DNA of 64,000 bases. Source: CAYLRY01 sp964386535. Its GTDB lineage: Bacteria; Chloroflexota; Dehalococcoidia; Dehalococcoidales; UBA3254. The notes under the pieces are model-generated. The model worked only from the letters and a program-made list of their open reading frames with translations. It was not told where the DNA came from and ran no database searches. Numbering within the stretch: the first letter of the stretch is position 1; each line of letters opens with the position of its first letter. The stretch is from NCBI GenBank assembly GCA_964386535.1, contig CAYLRY010000010.1, positions 7,386 through 71,385 of the forward strand, given 5' to 3'. The translations under genes and the position numbers were made by a program. Positions 16,199 through 25,653 of this stretch are shown here, one piece after another.

Positions 16199-19100
16199 CT
16201 AGCTGTTTTTTCTATAGAATTTAACCAGTTCGGCAAACTCGCTGATCTTGATGGAGTTATTAGTTTCAGGGAAACCGTCATAGGTCAGATTTATCCAGGG
16301 CTTCTCAAAATCAGCACTGAATTTCTCCGCCATGGCGGCCACAATACCGCCGGGCATACAACCATGTGGCATCACTGAGATTACGCCGGAGAATTCCGGG
16401 TTCTCCAGCCAGTCAATTCCGCTGCCAATGCTGAGCACTGCTTCACTGCCGCATCTGGGTGATAGATATTGCCGGGATAAATTCAACAATTCCTCTGTTG
16501 AAGGTTCAGGTTCAGGTATCATTGATCGAAACTGGCGGTCAATACTCCGTTCGTCCTGTTTTTGTATTCGCTTTTTAATATAGCTATATACAATCTTCTT
16601 TATTTTACGGTCTTTAACAGCGTCTTCCAGGTTGCGGAATGCCGTATAATTCAACCATTCCGACACCGGTGAAACTACCACTTCCAATCCCTCTGCTTCA
16701 CAATTTTTCACCAGGTCTTTATTGCTGAAACGGTTGGAGCGTAAATAAATCTCACCATTTATGCCTACACGAGGCCGGCGCTCCAGTGTGGTGTCCAGCA
16801 GACCCTGATATTCAGCATTTGCCTCTTCCAGAATATCATTGTATTCCAGCTTACCTCGTACTCTATCCGCTATCTTTTTCAGGTAAATATCAAAAAGCTT
16901 GTCTGCGCTTCCCTTCTCTTTTTCATAAGGCCGCACACGCCAGAGCAATTTCTGCAGGTTATCTACAGCCACAATTCCCTTCCAGGCCAGCCTCTCAAAG
17001 CCAGAACCAAGACCGATGTCACGGTAAGCATTGTTGGATACCGTAGTGCGTATCGGCAGGTCAAAACCCAGCTCTTTTAAAATTCGGATCTGCTCAATGG
17101 CATACTTACCCAGGCGGCAAGGGCCATAAGATCCGGTCATGAATCCTTCAACATTCTTCGAATTATGACCGTTCTCATAGTAAAACCGCATGAAGTCGCC
17201 CAGTGTCACACGGTATGGCAGACATTCTGTGCCTGAGGTTACGCGGTTGCTGTAAAGGATATTGCGCTCGTCCGGTTCCGGCAAAGAAATGGCCTGAACC
17301 CCGAAGGCCTCCATGGCTGCGGCAATTATATCTGCATGAGGCGCCATGCGCGGTATTATCAGGGTCTTGCCTGTACTGACCATAGACGTGGTACCGCGGT
17401 AAATATCCCTGTAAGCTATCCCTGTTTTAGTCGACCGGGAATATTCCTGGATGGTATCCACAAAAGCTTCCAGGCGCGTAACCAGACCGGCTTCTGCAGC
17501 ATGTTCATCAATTTCTAATTGCCCCATGGGCTTGCCGCCCATCACATCTTCCAATTCCTTCAAGATAAAAGAGTTTGGCCCACAGCCGAAATTGGTTAAT
17601 GCCAGTCCATATAACTGCGCGTCATGAGCCACTATATCCGCTCCGGCCAGAAGCCGGCTTTCATAAGACCAGTAAGGACGGTCTGAATATTTTCGAGGAT
17701 CCACGGAGTTTAAAGGGAGAACATCTAATGGTATCGGCTCGACTCCCAATTGTGTTAGCTTTTCCGCAATTCCCAGGTTAGCCCCCGAGTCCTGAGACAT
17801 ATAGGAACGCGCCAGAATTACCACACCAAGCAGTTTATTTTCTCGCAATTGCTTAAAAAGCCTCTCGCCCATTTCCAGACGGTCTATCTCAAACCGGCGC
17901 TGTGAGCTAATGCCGGCCAGAGCTGCCTGGCGGCCTTTCTCCCGGTTAAAGCCCAAACTGATAGCCGTTTCTGTCAGGTTTTTGATAACATCTTCATCAC
18001 CCAGGCTGAAATCTATAATGGGAATCAGCAGGCGCTTCTCCAGTCCCAGGACCTGGCGTACAATGTAGGGGGAAGCCTGAACCAGCGGGCAGGCGTACTT
18101 TTGGTTCTCCTGACCTTCTTTCCTGCCTAAACGGATTGCGCAGGGGAATAAAATAAAATCAGTATCTTTCAGCGAAGCAGTATGACCGTGCAGCAATTTT
18201 ATGGGGAAACAGCTATCCGTATAAGCCAGTTCAACAGACTTCTCCACGATATCTTTACTGGTTTTACCGGTAAGGACAACTTTAACCCCCAGTGAGTTCA
18301 AGAAACCGATAAACAGAGGGGCGTAGTCATATATCATTAATGCCCGGGGTATGCCCACCCTGGGACCACTGCCCGAATCTTCATGTAGTTCTCTAAAAAG
18401 CAGCTTTTCACGCGCATCAAACCAGGTCTCTCTCCTGGCCTGTCTTAAAGTGCTGTCATACTTATCGCAACGGCTGCCATAAAAAGTAGGCTTTTGATGC
18501 GGTACCTTCATCTGGGTAATGGAGCAATTGTTATCACAACCCTGACAGGTAAAGCTGCTTAAATTACACTCCGCATCAATTACCTGCCTGAATCCTTTAA
18601 ACTGTGATTTTTGCCCTCTCATGGATTCTCTGGCCAGCAGCGCAGCTCCGATAGCTCCGCTGACTTCGCGGTGTTCCGCAACCTGAAGTACTTTCTCCGG
18701 TAATTGCTGCTGAAACGCCGAGACTACTGCTTTATTATAAAAGACTGCGCCGGTTAAGATTACTTTTTTCCCCAGTTTGCGGCTGCCGACTACTTTAGAT
18801 AAATAGTTTTTAGCAATCGAATTAGCCAGGCTGGCTGTGATTACTTCCTGTGAGACTCCTTCGCGCTGTGCTGAAGGGACTGCCTGCCCCATGAAGGCAG
18901 CGCAGCGAGTACCCAGATCAATGGTATGTTTAGCTTTCAATGCCAGATTGGCAAAATCACCGTTCTTGACAGAAATCCCCATCATTTCCGCCATCTCGTC
19001 TATAAAGCTGCCTGTACCGGCTGCACAGGCCTTATTCATCTGGTAATCCACCACCACTCCATTACGTTTGATGACCAGCTTGGAGTCCTGGCCGCCTATC

Positions 19101-20317
19101 TCGATAACATCAGCTTCCGGATCGATTTCAGCCGCAGCGCGAGTCTGGGCGGTTATCTCGTTCTTAATCAAATCAGCTCCGATCAAACTGCCGATCAGGT
19201 AGCGGCCTGAACCGGTAACTCCGGCTCCAGCTATGGTTATGTTTAAAGCCCCCTCAGAAATCAGGTTAGCAAAAACCTGTTTTACAGCATCTACCGGTCG
19301 ACCGGCGGTCATTAAATAATTTTTTGCCAGTATCTTAGTTCCGCCGGCATCCATGATTACCGCCTTGGTGGAGGTGGAGCCTACATCTACCCCCAGATAG
19401 CCAGGTGTAGGTGTTGTGATCTTCTTATCCAGGGCATTACCGGGTAAAAGCATATCCTGAAGTGGGGGCATTTCATAATAACGCTGACCAGCCTCATTTT
19501 CTGGAAGTAATCTGACTTGAGAAGTCTTATCTCTGGAAAGCAGCGCCGCACCCAGAGCTTCGGTAAATAAGAAATTTTCGGGTATTGTTACCTGTACCTG
19601 ATGACCGTTACGGGCAGAAATCATTTCATTCAGGCTTTTTTCTATAGCCCTGTTAGCCGCCACTCCTCCAACAAAATAGATCGGCTCGGCAAATAAACCC
19701 TTTTTTAAAGCAATTACCATACGTGCAATGCTTTCACTGAGACCGCAAAGCATGGCTTCTACTGAGACCCCTTTTTGTTGCAGGTGAATCAGATCACTCT
19801 TGGCAAAGACGCTGCACCGGGCGGCAATCCTGGGTGGTTTTCCCTTGAAACTCGCCGCCAGGCTGGCAAAGTCCTCTATTTTAATTCCCAGACGGTAAGC
19901 CTGCTGTTCCAGGAACCTGCCGGTACCGGCAGCACATAAAGGATTGGAAACCACCTTCCAGGGCTTTTTTAAGCCATCTTCCAGTTCTATTACCAGCGAA
20001 CTCTGCCCTCCGATTTGAATAATAGTCCGCACGTCAGGGTATTCCTGCAGGAGTCCTGAGGCAATAGCCAGTGAACTGCTATATTCAGGCCAGTGGAAAT
20101 CACGGGGAATGATAGCTTTGCCGGCGCCGGTCACTCCGGTTCCGGTAATAGAGGCTAAGCTTATTTTACGGCCTAAATCACTGAGAAGTGAGTTAACAGT
20201 CTCTCTGGGACTGGAAATTATTTTTTGGTGATTAAGGTGGATGACTGTGCCAGCCTCTGCAACCAGGGCTGTCTTAACATTGATAGAACCTATGTCTATT
20301 CCCAGGAAATATTTCAT
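16199..20317 (-). CDS. fused 2-hydroxyacyl-CoA dehydratase activator / DUF2229 / dehydratase-like protein
   Basis: A 1372-residue fusion. Two BadF/BadG/BcrA/BcrD-type ATPase domains of the acetate-kinase/Hsp70/actin fold come first: residues about 3-270 (FLGIDIGSINVKTA, NPLCAAGTGRFLEQ, AARCSVF) and about 304-560 (YLGVDVGSTSTKAV, KACAAGTGSFIDEM, GTRCAAFMGQ). Each keeps the two Cys that, in HgdC dimers, hold a bridging [4Fe-4S], so an intramolecular pseudo-dimer is possible. A Cys-rich link (FTCQGCDNNCSITQM) near 600 precedes a DUF2229-like region and a C-terminal dehydratase-subunit-like region (TSGTECLPYRVTLGDFMRF, GSYGPCRLGKYA). It should inject electrons into the dehydratases with ATP hydrolysis. 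Similar large fusions are known in anaerobes. Confidence 0.92.
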   Translation of the reverse strand: MKYFLGIDIGSINVKTALVAEAGTVIHLNHQKIISSPRETVNSLLSDLGRKISLASITGTGVTGAGKAIIPRDFHWPEYSSSLAIASGLLQEYPDVRTIIQIGGQSSLVIELEDGLKKPWKVVSNPLCAAGTGRFLEQQAYRLGIKIEDFASLAASFKGKPPRIAARCSVFAKSDLIHLQQKGVSVEAMLCGLSESIARMVIALKKGLFAEPIYFVGGVAANRAIEKSLNEMISARNGHQVQVTIPENFLFTEALGAALLSRDKTSQVRLLPENEAGQRYYEMPPLQDMLLPGNALDKKITTPTPGYLGVDVGSTSTKAVIMDAGGTKILAKNYLMTAGRPVDAVKQVFANLISEGALNITIAGAGVTGSGRYLIGSLIGADLIKNEITAQTRAAAEIDPEADVIEIGGQDSKLVIKRNGVVVDYQMNKACAAGTGSFIDEMAEMMGISVKNGDFANLALKAKHTIDLGTRCAAFMGQAVPSAQREGVSQEVITASLANSIAKNYLSKVVGSRKLGKKVILTGAVFYNKAVVSAFQQQLPEKVLQVAEHREVSGAIGAALLARESMRGQKSQFKGFRQVIDAECNLSSFTCQGCDNNCSITQMKVPHQKPTFYGSRCDKYDSTLRQARRETWFDAREKLLFRELHEDSGSGPRVGIPRALMIYDYAPLFIGFLNSLGVKVVLTGKTSKDIVEKSVELAYTDSCFPIKLLHGHTASLKDTDFILFPCAIRLGRKEGQENQKYACPLVQASPYIVRQVLGLEKRLLIPIIDFSLGDEDVIKNLTETAISLGFNREKGRQAALAGISSQRRFEIDRLEMGERLFKQLRENKLLGVVILARSYMSQDSGANLGIAEKLTQLGVEPIPLDVLPLNSVDPRKYSDRPYWSYESRLLAGADIVAHDAQLYGLALTNFGCGPNSFILKELEDVMGGKPMGQLEIDEHAAEAGLVTRLEAFVDTIQEYSRSTKTGIAYRDIYRGTTSMVSTGKTLIIPRMAPHADIIAAAMEAFGVQAISLPEPDERNILYSNRVTSGTECLPYRVTLGDFMRFYYENGHNSKNVEGFMTGSYGPCRLGKYAIEQIRILKELGFDLPIRTTVSNNAYRDIGLGSGFERLAWKGIVAVDNLQKLLWRVRPYEKEKGSADKLFDIYLKKIADRVRGKLEYNDILEEANAEYQGLLDTTLERRPRVGINGEIYLRSNRFSNKDLVKNCEAEGLEVVVSPVSEWLNYTAFRNLEDAVKDRKIKKIVYSYIKKRIQKQDERSIDRQFRSMIPEPEPSTEELLNLSRQYLSPRCGSEAVLSIGSGIDWLENPEFSGVISVMPHGCMPGGIVAAMAEKFSADFEKPWINLTYDGFPETNNSIKISEFAELVKFYRKNS

Positions 20318-20329
20318 AGTCTGATTTGA

Positions 20330-20338
20330 ATTATAACA
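20330..20338 (-). promoter_or_regulatory. extended -10 promoter element of the activator gene
   Basis: TGTTATAAT on the minus strand, with only a weak -35 (TTTTAA) 17 bases further up. Its position 13 bases from the ATG implies a leader of only about six bases and no Shine-Dalgarno is visible, so the mRNA may be almost leaderless. Confidence 0.45.
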
Positions 20339-20550
20339 GAAACAAATGCTGGTTAAAATGTAAAGACTTTAACTCTTGATATTCCATCCTGTACTCGGTT
20401 AATCATGAATTATTTCAGGAAGGCTACTGGGACTGATTACTAGCAGTTAAAATTAAACACCTGCTACTTGAACCTTACAGAGACTTTTACGTGCCGGCTT
20501 GTGACGCCATGATACTAACCCCCGCCTTTTTCCTGACATTTATTCCAATT

Positions 20551-20578
20551 TTGTTGTCGCTGTCAGACATGTTATAAT
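20551..20578 (+). promoter_or_regulatory. promoter of the NuoE-F-G-like operon
   Basis: TTGTTG (20551-20556), 16-base spacer and TATAAT (20573-20578), the latter preceded by TG to form an extended -10 (TGTTATAAT). Confidence 0.55.
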
Positions 20579-20833
20579 ACACTGGAATATATAGGGAAAT
20601 CTATTTAGATCACATTTCACTTTCACAAATTAAGAGATTGGTAAAGTAATGCCATGGAAAATCCCATGTCAGGGGGCGTGGAGATAAAATTCATGCAAAC
20701 ATGGATAATATCTCAGGTTTAGCAGCAGGGAGCAGCCTGGCCATTAAACGGAAATCAGTAAGGTATGCTCCCTTGTTTTATAAGCAGCAGATGAAATCAT
20801 AAACAGTAAATAATCAGGAGTAAGGAGACCAAA

Positions 20834-21511
20834 GTGGTAGAAAAAGGAAAAAACAGTGTGCTCCAGGAAAAAAAGCCACTTGAAGACAGACCCAAAATGT
20901 CGGCGGAACCACTTAAAAACGACGCCCTCTTTAGAGGATTGGAACTGTTATCCCAATACAACGCAGTCCGGCTGGGTAAACAGGAACTCAATACCTACCT
21001 GGCTGAAACCCTGAAGCGTTATCCCAACCGGCCGGGAGAAGTACTCAACCTACTGGCCCAGGAGATCGCTAAAGTAGATGAAATTATTGATAAATACCAT
21101 GATGAAAAAGAGGCATTGATTCAGATATTACTGGAGATAAACGCCCTGAACCACTGGTTGCCCAAGACATCATTAATGCGGGTTTCTTCCAGATTAGGGG
21201 TACCGTTAACCCGCATTTACCATATTGCCTCCTTTTATAAAGCCTTTAGTCTGGTGCCGCAGGGACGCCACCTGATCCAGGTCTGTCTGGGTACTGCCTG
21301 CCAGGTGCGCGGTGCGCCAAGACTGCTGGATAAAGTAATGAATACTTTAAAATTAAGTGCCGCCGGTACAGATGCGGAGCAAAAATTCACGGTTTCCACG
21401 GTGAACTGCCTGGGCTGCTGCGCTCTGGGTCCTGTAATGATGATTGATGATGAACATTACAGCAATCCATCGCAAGAGGAAATTAAACAAATTCTGGCTA
21501 GTTATAGCTAA
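20834..21511 (+). CDS. NuoE/HndA-like [2Fe-2S] subunit
   Basis: A 225-residue thioredoxin-like ferredoxin of the complex I 24-kDa family. The four [2Fe-2S] Cys are in CLGTACQVRGA and, about 35 residues later, NCLGCCALGPVMMI. Preceding blocks LMRVSSRLGVPLTRIYHIASFY and KAFSLVPQGRH are typical (first one in part RVSSRLGVPLTRIYHIASFY). An N-terminal extension of about 60 residues is longer than in most NuoE. GTG start with AAGGAG upstream. It is followed 11 bases later by the NuoF-like gene. Together they accept or donate electrons with NAD(H); in cytosolic enzymes such modules pair with hydrogenase, formate dehydrogenase or ferredoxin-linked bifurcating partners. Confidence 0.93.
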   Translation: MVEKGKNSVLQEKKPLEDRPKMSAEPLKNDALFRGLELLSQYNAVRLGKQELNTYLAETLKRYPNRPGEVLNLLAQEIAKVDEIIDKYHDEKEALIQILLEINALNHWLPKTSLMRVSSRLGVPLTRIYHIASFYKAFSLVPQGRHLIQVCLGTACQVRGAPRLLDKVMNTLKLSAAGTDAEQKFTVSTVNCLGCCALGPVMMIDDEHYSNPSQEEIKQILASYS

Positions 21512-21522
21512 ACGGAAGAGAA

Positions 21523-23418
21523 ATGATGACGAAATTAATGACAGCAAAAGAACTGGAAAACTACAGGAAACAGGTTGTATCCCGGAAAAATCCACATCAG
21601 CCATGCATCACTATTTGCTCAGGCAACGGCTGCCATGCCATGAATTCAGAGAAACTGGCAGACGCCTTTAACCGCGAAATCCTGAACCAGGGATTACAAA
21701 ACAAGGTACAGATTCGCCGCACCGGTTGCCATGGTTTTTGCGAAAATGGGCCTATTGTGGTGATTTCGCCTGAGGATATCTGCTATTTAAAGGTCAATGT
21801 CAAGGATGTTGCGGATATTGTGTCTCAAACTGTCATGGAAAATAAACTGGTCGAACGCTTATTATTTAAAGACGTCAAGACCGGTAAAACCGTAGTTCAC
21901 GAAAATGACATACCCTTTTATAAGAACCAAAAACGAATCCTCCTGGGCAATAACCGGCTGGTAGATCCTACTCAAATAGATGATTATATCGCCCTGGGCG
22001 GTTATTCCGCACTTCCCAGAGTACTTTTTAATATCGGGGCAGAGAATGCATTGCAGATGATCAAAGAGGCTAATCTCCGGGGGAGAGGCGGAGGCGGATT
22101 CCCCACCTGGTCCAAGTGGGAAACCACGCGCAAAGCTCCCGGAGAACCTAAATATGTCATTGTAAACGCAGATGAAGGTGATCCCGGCGCTTTTATGAAC
22201 CGCAGTTTGCTGGAAGGCAATCCGCATAGTGTGCTGGAGGGATTGATTATCGGCGGTTATGTCATCGGTTCGAATATCGGGTACATCTATGTCAGGCAGG
22301 AATATCCCATTGCGCTGAGGAATGTGGAAATTGCTATTAAGCAGGCCAGAGAACTGGGCCTTCTGGGTGAAAACATACTAGGTTCCGGATTCAGCTTTGA
22401 TATATATATACACAGAGGGGCAGGCGCTTTTGTTTCAGGTGAATCCAGCGCATTAATGAGCGCTATAGAAGGTAAGGTGGGAGAACCCAAGCCGAAATAC
22501 ATACACACCGCAGTCAGCGGCCTTAAGGATAAACCCAGTAACCTGAATAATGTTGAGACCTGGGCTGATGTGCCGTTGATTATTAATAATGGTCCTGAAT
22601 GGTTTAAAAAGATCGGCACCAGCGCCAGCACTGGCACCAAGATTTTCTCTCTGGTAGGGAAGATAAACAACTCTGGTCTGGTAGAAGTGCCGCTGGGAAC
22701 CTCTTTAAACGAGATTGTTTATACCATCGGCGGAGGCATTCCTGGTGGTAAAAAACTAAAAGCGGTTCAGATCGGCGGGCCTTCAGGTGGCTGTTTGCCG
22801 GAAAGCCTGATTGATATTCCAATGGATTTTGACTCTCTGGATAAGGTAGGCCTGATGATGGGATCCGGCGGTATGATTGTAATGGACGAGGATACCTGCA
22901 TGGTGGATGTCGCCCGTTACTTTACTGACTTCCTGTCTCAGGAATCCTGCGGTAAATGTGTGCCCTGCCGTGAAGGCTTAAAACAAATGCTCCAGATCTT
23001 GAATAACATCTGCGCCGGAAAAGGCGCCATGAGTGAAATAGATCTCCTGCAGGAAATCGCAGAGACGCTGCAGGTAGCTTCATTATGCGCTCTGGGCAGC
23101 ACGGCTGCCAACCCGGTATTAAGCACTATCAAGTATTTTAAAGATGAATATGTTGCCCATATTCAGGACAAGCGCTGTCCAGCGGGTGTTTGTAAAGAGC
23201 TTATCGCCTACTGGATCGATCCTGGGAAATGCAAGGGATGTCAGATTTGTGCCCGCAACTGTCCGGTAGAAGCCATAACTGGTGAAAAGGCCAAGGCGCA
23301 TATTATTGACCAGGACAAATGCACCAAATGCAACACCTGCTTTGAAGTCTGCCCGCCTCGTTTTAAAGCAGTAGATAAGGTACAGAAGACTACTTTACTG
23401 ACCAGAAGTGCTCGTTGA
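21523..23418 (+). CDS. NuoF/HndC-like NADH-binding flavoprotein subunit
   Basis: A 631-residue protein in three parts. An N-terminal thioredoxin-like [2Fe-2S] domain (CITICSGNGCHAM near 28-38 and CHGFCENGP near 70) is followed by the 51-kDa NADH/FMN domain: NLRGRGGGGFPTWSKWE near 183, NADEGDPGAFMNRSL near 214, SGESSALMSAIEGK near 305, and the N3-type cluster ESCGKCVPCREG near 475. The C-terminus has two [4Fe-4S] ferredoxin motifs (CKGCQICARNCPVEAI and CTKCNTCFEVCPP). This layout matches HndC / bifurcating hydrogenase beta subunits rather than respiratory NuoF. It is probably the NADH site that feeds ferredoxin or the dehydratase activator. Confidence 0.93.
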   Translation: MMTKLMTAKELENYRKQVVSRKNPHQPCITICSGNGCHAMNSEKLADAFNREILNQGLQNKVQIRRTGCHGFCENGPIVVISPEDICYLKVNVKDVADIVSQTVMENKLVERLLFKDVKTGKTVVHENDIPFYKNQKRILLGNNRLVDPTQIDDYIALGGYSALPRVLFNIGAENALQMIKEANLRGRGGGGFPTWSKWETTRKAPGEPKYVIVNADEGDPGAFMNRSLLEGNPHSVLEGLIIGGYVIGSNIGYIYVRQEYPIALRNVEIAIKQARELGLLGENILGSGFSFDIYIHRGAGAFVSGESSALMSAIEGKVGEPKPKYIHTAVSGLKDKPSNLNNVETWADVPLIINNGPEWFKKIGTSASTGTKIFSLVGKINNSGLVEVPLGTSLNEIVYTIGGGIPGGKKLKAVQIGGPSGGCLPESLIDIPMDFDSLDKVGLMMGSGGMIVMDEDTCMVDVARYFTDFLSQESCGKCVPCREGLKQMLQILNNICAGKGAMSEIDLLQEIAETLQVASLCALGSTAANPVLSTIKYFKDEYVAHIQDKRCPAGVCKELIAYWIDPGKCKGCQICARNCPVEAITGEKAKAHIIDQDKCTKCNTCFEVCPPRFKAVDKVQKTTLLTRSAR

Positions 23419-23432
23419 GGTAATGATAAAAC

Positions 23433-24038
23433 GTGGAAAGTGAAAAAATGAAAAATATAAAACTGAATATAGATGGCAAAGAAGTTCTGGCGAACGAGGG
23501 GATGACGGTTCTTCAGGCAGCCCGTGAGGCCGGTATCTTCATACCCACCCTCTGCTATAACGAAAAACTGGCCCCTTACGGCGGATGCAGGCTATGCCTG
23601 GTTGAATTGAACCGTAATAACCGTAAGCGCCTGGTGGCTTCCTGCGTTTATCCTGCTGAAGAAGGATTGGTAATCACCACCGAAAACGAACAGATCCGTA
23701 AAGTCCGGCGTATGCTGCTGGAACTAATCATGCCTCTCAGTCCAACCGGACCTGTCATGGAACTGGCTGAAAAATACGGGCTGGAAAAATCTCGTTTTAC
23801 TGCTGAGCAGACCAATTGCATTTTATGCGGTCTTTGCGTACGTTATTGTGCTGAAGTCAAAAAGGCCAATGCCATAGGCTTTACCGGCAGAGCCATTTAC
23901 CGGGATGTAACCTATATACCTGAAATAGCTTCCAGGGTATGTTCAAGCTGCCGGGAATGCTATAACTTATGCCCGAGTGGTAAAGTGATTACGCATATCG
24001 ATGGAGCCATCTACCCCGCGCCGGCCTGGGAAAAATAG
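23433..24038 (+). CDS. NuoG N-terminal-like / HndD-like iron-sulfur protein without catalytic domain
   Basis: A 201-residue protein with an N-terminal [2Fe-2S] ferredoxin domain (CYNEKLAPYGGCRLC and SCVYPA) and two CxxCxxCxxxC [4Fe-4S] motifs (CILCGLCVRYC near 129 and CSSCRECYNLCP near 171). It stops where HndD would begin its H-cluster hydrogenase domain and NuoG its molybdopterin-like domain, so it is an electron-relay subunit only. GTG at 23433 or ATG at 23448 could be the start. It is the last gene of the three-gene module. The missing catalytic subunit could be supplied by the adjacent dehydratase activator or by a protein encoded elsewhere; that is inference. Confidence 0.9.
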   Translation: MESEKMKNIKLNIDGKEVLANEGMTVLQAAREAGIFIPTLCYNEKLAPYGGCRLCLVELNRNNRKRLVASCVYPAEEGLVITTENEQIRKVRRMLLELIMPLSPTGPVMELAEKYGLEKSRFTAEQTNCILCGLCVRYCAEVKKANAIGFTGRAIYRDVTYIPEIASRVCSSCRECYNLCPSGKVITHIDGAIYPAPAWEK

Positions 24039-24071
24039 AACTCCTGCTGTCAGTTGTCAAATTAGTCTTAG

Positions 24072-24096
24072 AGCCGGGCGAGTAATTCGGCCGGCT
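24072..24096 (+). terminator. candidate terminator of the Nuo-like operon
   Basis: AGCCGG (24072-24077) and CCGGCT (24091-24096) form a short GC-rich stem 34 bases after the stop, followed by TCTTTCATTT. The T-tract is interrupted, so only moderate support. Confidence 0.45.
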
Positions 24097-24198
24097 TCTT
24101 TCATTTCCAGCATTTTCAATTCCAATCGTTAGTCACACTTACAAATCTGCCGGATTTCAATCCACTTACTGGTGTATAAATCAGTTGTCGTGCTCAGT

Positions 24199-24227
24199 TT
24201 GACTCTGGATAACTTTTTCAATAACAT
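24199..24227 (+). promoter_or_regulatory. sigma70-type promoter of the MBL-fold gene
   Basis: TTGACT (24199-24204), 17-base spacer, TAACAT (24222-24227), 84 bases before the TTG start at 24311. Confidence 0.5.
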
Positions 24228-24310
24228 ATTTAATTAAACACTCTGGAATCGGGGGTTAAGGTGGGCTGTTATCAGGAATCCATGATTCCGGCTGTACAGA
24301 GAAAGGATGG

Positions 24311-25246
24311 TTGAATTTGTCTCTTAAGTTCAGAGTTTTTCTTCATAGTTACCTGGGCTTTAATAGCACCTCTACTTTGATATACGGGGAAAGGGATGCC
24401 ATCCTGATCGATGCTTCCCAGCTCCTGAGTGATACACACCGGATGATTGCCGAAATAATCCCCATGCGCAGGAATCTAACTCATATTTACGTCTCGCATT
24501 TTCACCCTGATCACCACTTTGGCTTGCAGGTTCTGAAATTTGCTTTTCCGGAAGCCAGGATCGTTGCTCTACCGAGTGTAGTGCAGGATATTGTTTCAAC
24601 TTCCACCGATAAGATTGAATTATGGGCAATTGATCGCTTTGGCCCCGGCGATATCCCGCACCGGACCATTATCCCTTTGCCCTTAAAGGAACCACGCCTG
24701 ATTCTTGAAGGCGAAGAGATACTGGTCTCTGATGACTGGGAGGGTGACAGCGTTAACAATTCCGTAGTCTGGATCCCATCCATCAAAGTAGTCTGCGCCA
24801 CAGATGTGGCTTTCCATGAATGTCATTTATGGCCCATTGAAAGCAACGTTGCACGCCGTGTTAAATGGCGGGTCTCAATTGCAAAGCTCAGGGAGTTTGA
24901 TGCCCGTATCGTAATCCCCGGTCACTGCGACGATGCCAAAGTCAAACTTATGGAAAATGTTCAGGAGAAAGGTTCACTTACTTATACGGAATGCATTGAT
25001 TGGTCGTTGAAGTATCTTGACAACTACGAAGAAGTATATAACACCGCCAGGACCGCAGCAGCCATGGTAGAAGCTATGACAAGGCTGTACCCTCACGTCA
25101 AGGCTGAAGACTTCGCTATTCACTGGCAGGCCAGACTGCTGTTCCCACGTAGCAGTCCGGACTGGCTCACTCCACTGCCGGGCAAACCGGGCAAGATCTT
25201 TTTGAATCCGAAAGGCGGCTTTGACGGAGATCCGCCCCGCGAATAA
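24311..25246 (+). CDS. metallo-beta-lactamase fold hydrolase
   Basis: A 311-residue MBL-fold protein. The metal-binding HxHxDH motif is SHFHPDHHFG near residue 62; ATDVAFHECH near 165 supplies the Asp and VIPGHCDDAK near 201 the last His. Such enzymes are di-metal hydrolases of thioesters, lactones, phosphodiesters or glutathione thioesters. The TTG start follows GAAAGGATGG. A thioesterase-like role beside acyl-CoA genes is possible but not shown. The gene stands alone between two promoterless-looking gaps. Confidence 0.85.
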   Translation: MNLSLKFRVFLHSYLGFNSTSTLIYGERDAILIDASQLLSDTHRMIAEIIPMRRNLTHIYVSHFHPDHHFGLQVLKFAFPEARIVALPSVVQDIVSTSTDKIELWAIDRFGPGDIPHRTIIPLPLKEPRLILEGEEILVSDDWEGDSVNNSVVWIPSIKVVCATDVAFHECHLWPIESNVARRVKWRVSIAKLREFDARIVIPGHCDDAKVKLMENVQEKGSLTYTECIDWSLKYLDNYEEVYNTARTAAAMVEAMTRLYPHVKAEDFAIHWQARLLFPRSSPDWLTPLPGKPGKIFLNPKGGFDGDPPRE

Positions 25247-25653
25247 TCAGTTTTCAGGTTTTTCAGGCTGTTAATAAAATTTAGCTGTGTTTATTTTCCT
25301 GAACAATGGTTATCCTTTTTGCCGGTACTCTCTCGGAATGAGAAATTTTAAGCTTTTAAAAATTCACTGGGAAAAGCTTACATGTATTACCCGGGTCACC
25401 ATGGCCCGCACAGCTCATAAAGATCATCAGCCTTTCCACTGCTCAGACTCACAACCCTCCATTCCGGCAGCCGGCACCCCGAAAAACAATTTTAACATCA
25501 CCTGATTGGCATTTGAGATTAGAGATATTTTGGGCTCCTGGGCTTTGGTTCCTGGTTATTACTCCCATTTTCGTGAGTTAATATTAAAATCCTTTCATTG
25601 TAGTATAATGCTTCGTAAAGCTGTTAAAAATAATGAAAAAGGAGGGCTAGGTA
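25247..25653 (+). other. intergenic region, no gene seen
   Basis: About 400 bases. A 72-codon open frame at 25287-25505 has no RBS and no recognisable features. A TATAAT box at 25604-25609 without a clear -35 probably serves the alcohol dehydrogenase gene. Confidence 0.5.

Larger units (their letters stand above)
20318..20833 (+). other. divergent intergenic region between activator and Nuo-like module
   Basis: About 516 bases with no supported gene. It holds a TGTTATAAT extended -10 box in each direction. The plus-strand transcript would have a leader of about 250 bases before the NuoE-like start; I see no recognisable riboswitch or strong hairpin in it. Confidence 0.55.
24039..24310 (+). 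other. intergenic region with terminator and promoter
   Basis: No gene seen. It contains a candidate hairpin terminator near its start and a TTGACT-17-TAACAT promoter at 24199-24227 for the MBL-fold gene. Confidence 0.5.

Noticed and set aside
25287..25505. 72-codon frame between MBL-fold and alcohol dehydrogenase genes
   Set aside because: No RBS, unusual composition and no similarity to anything recognised.
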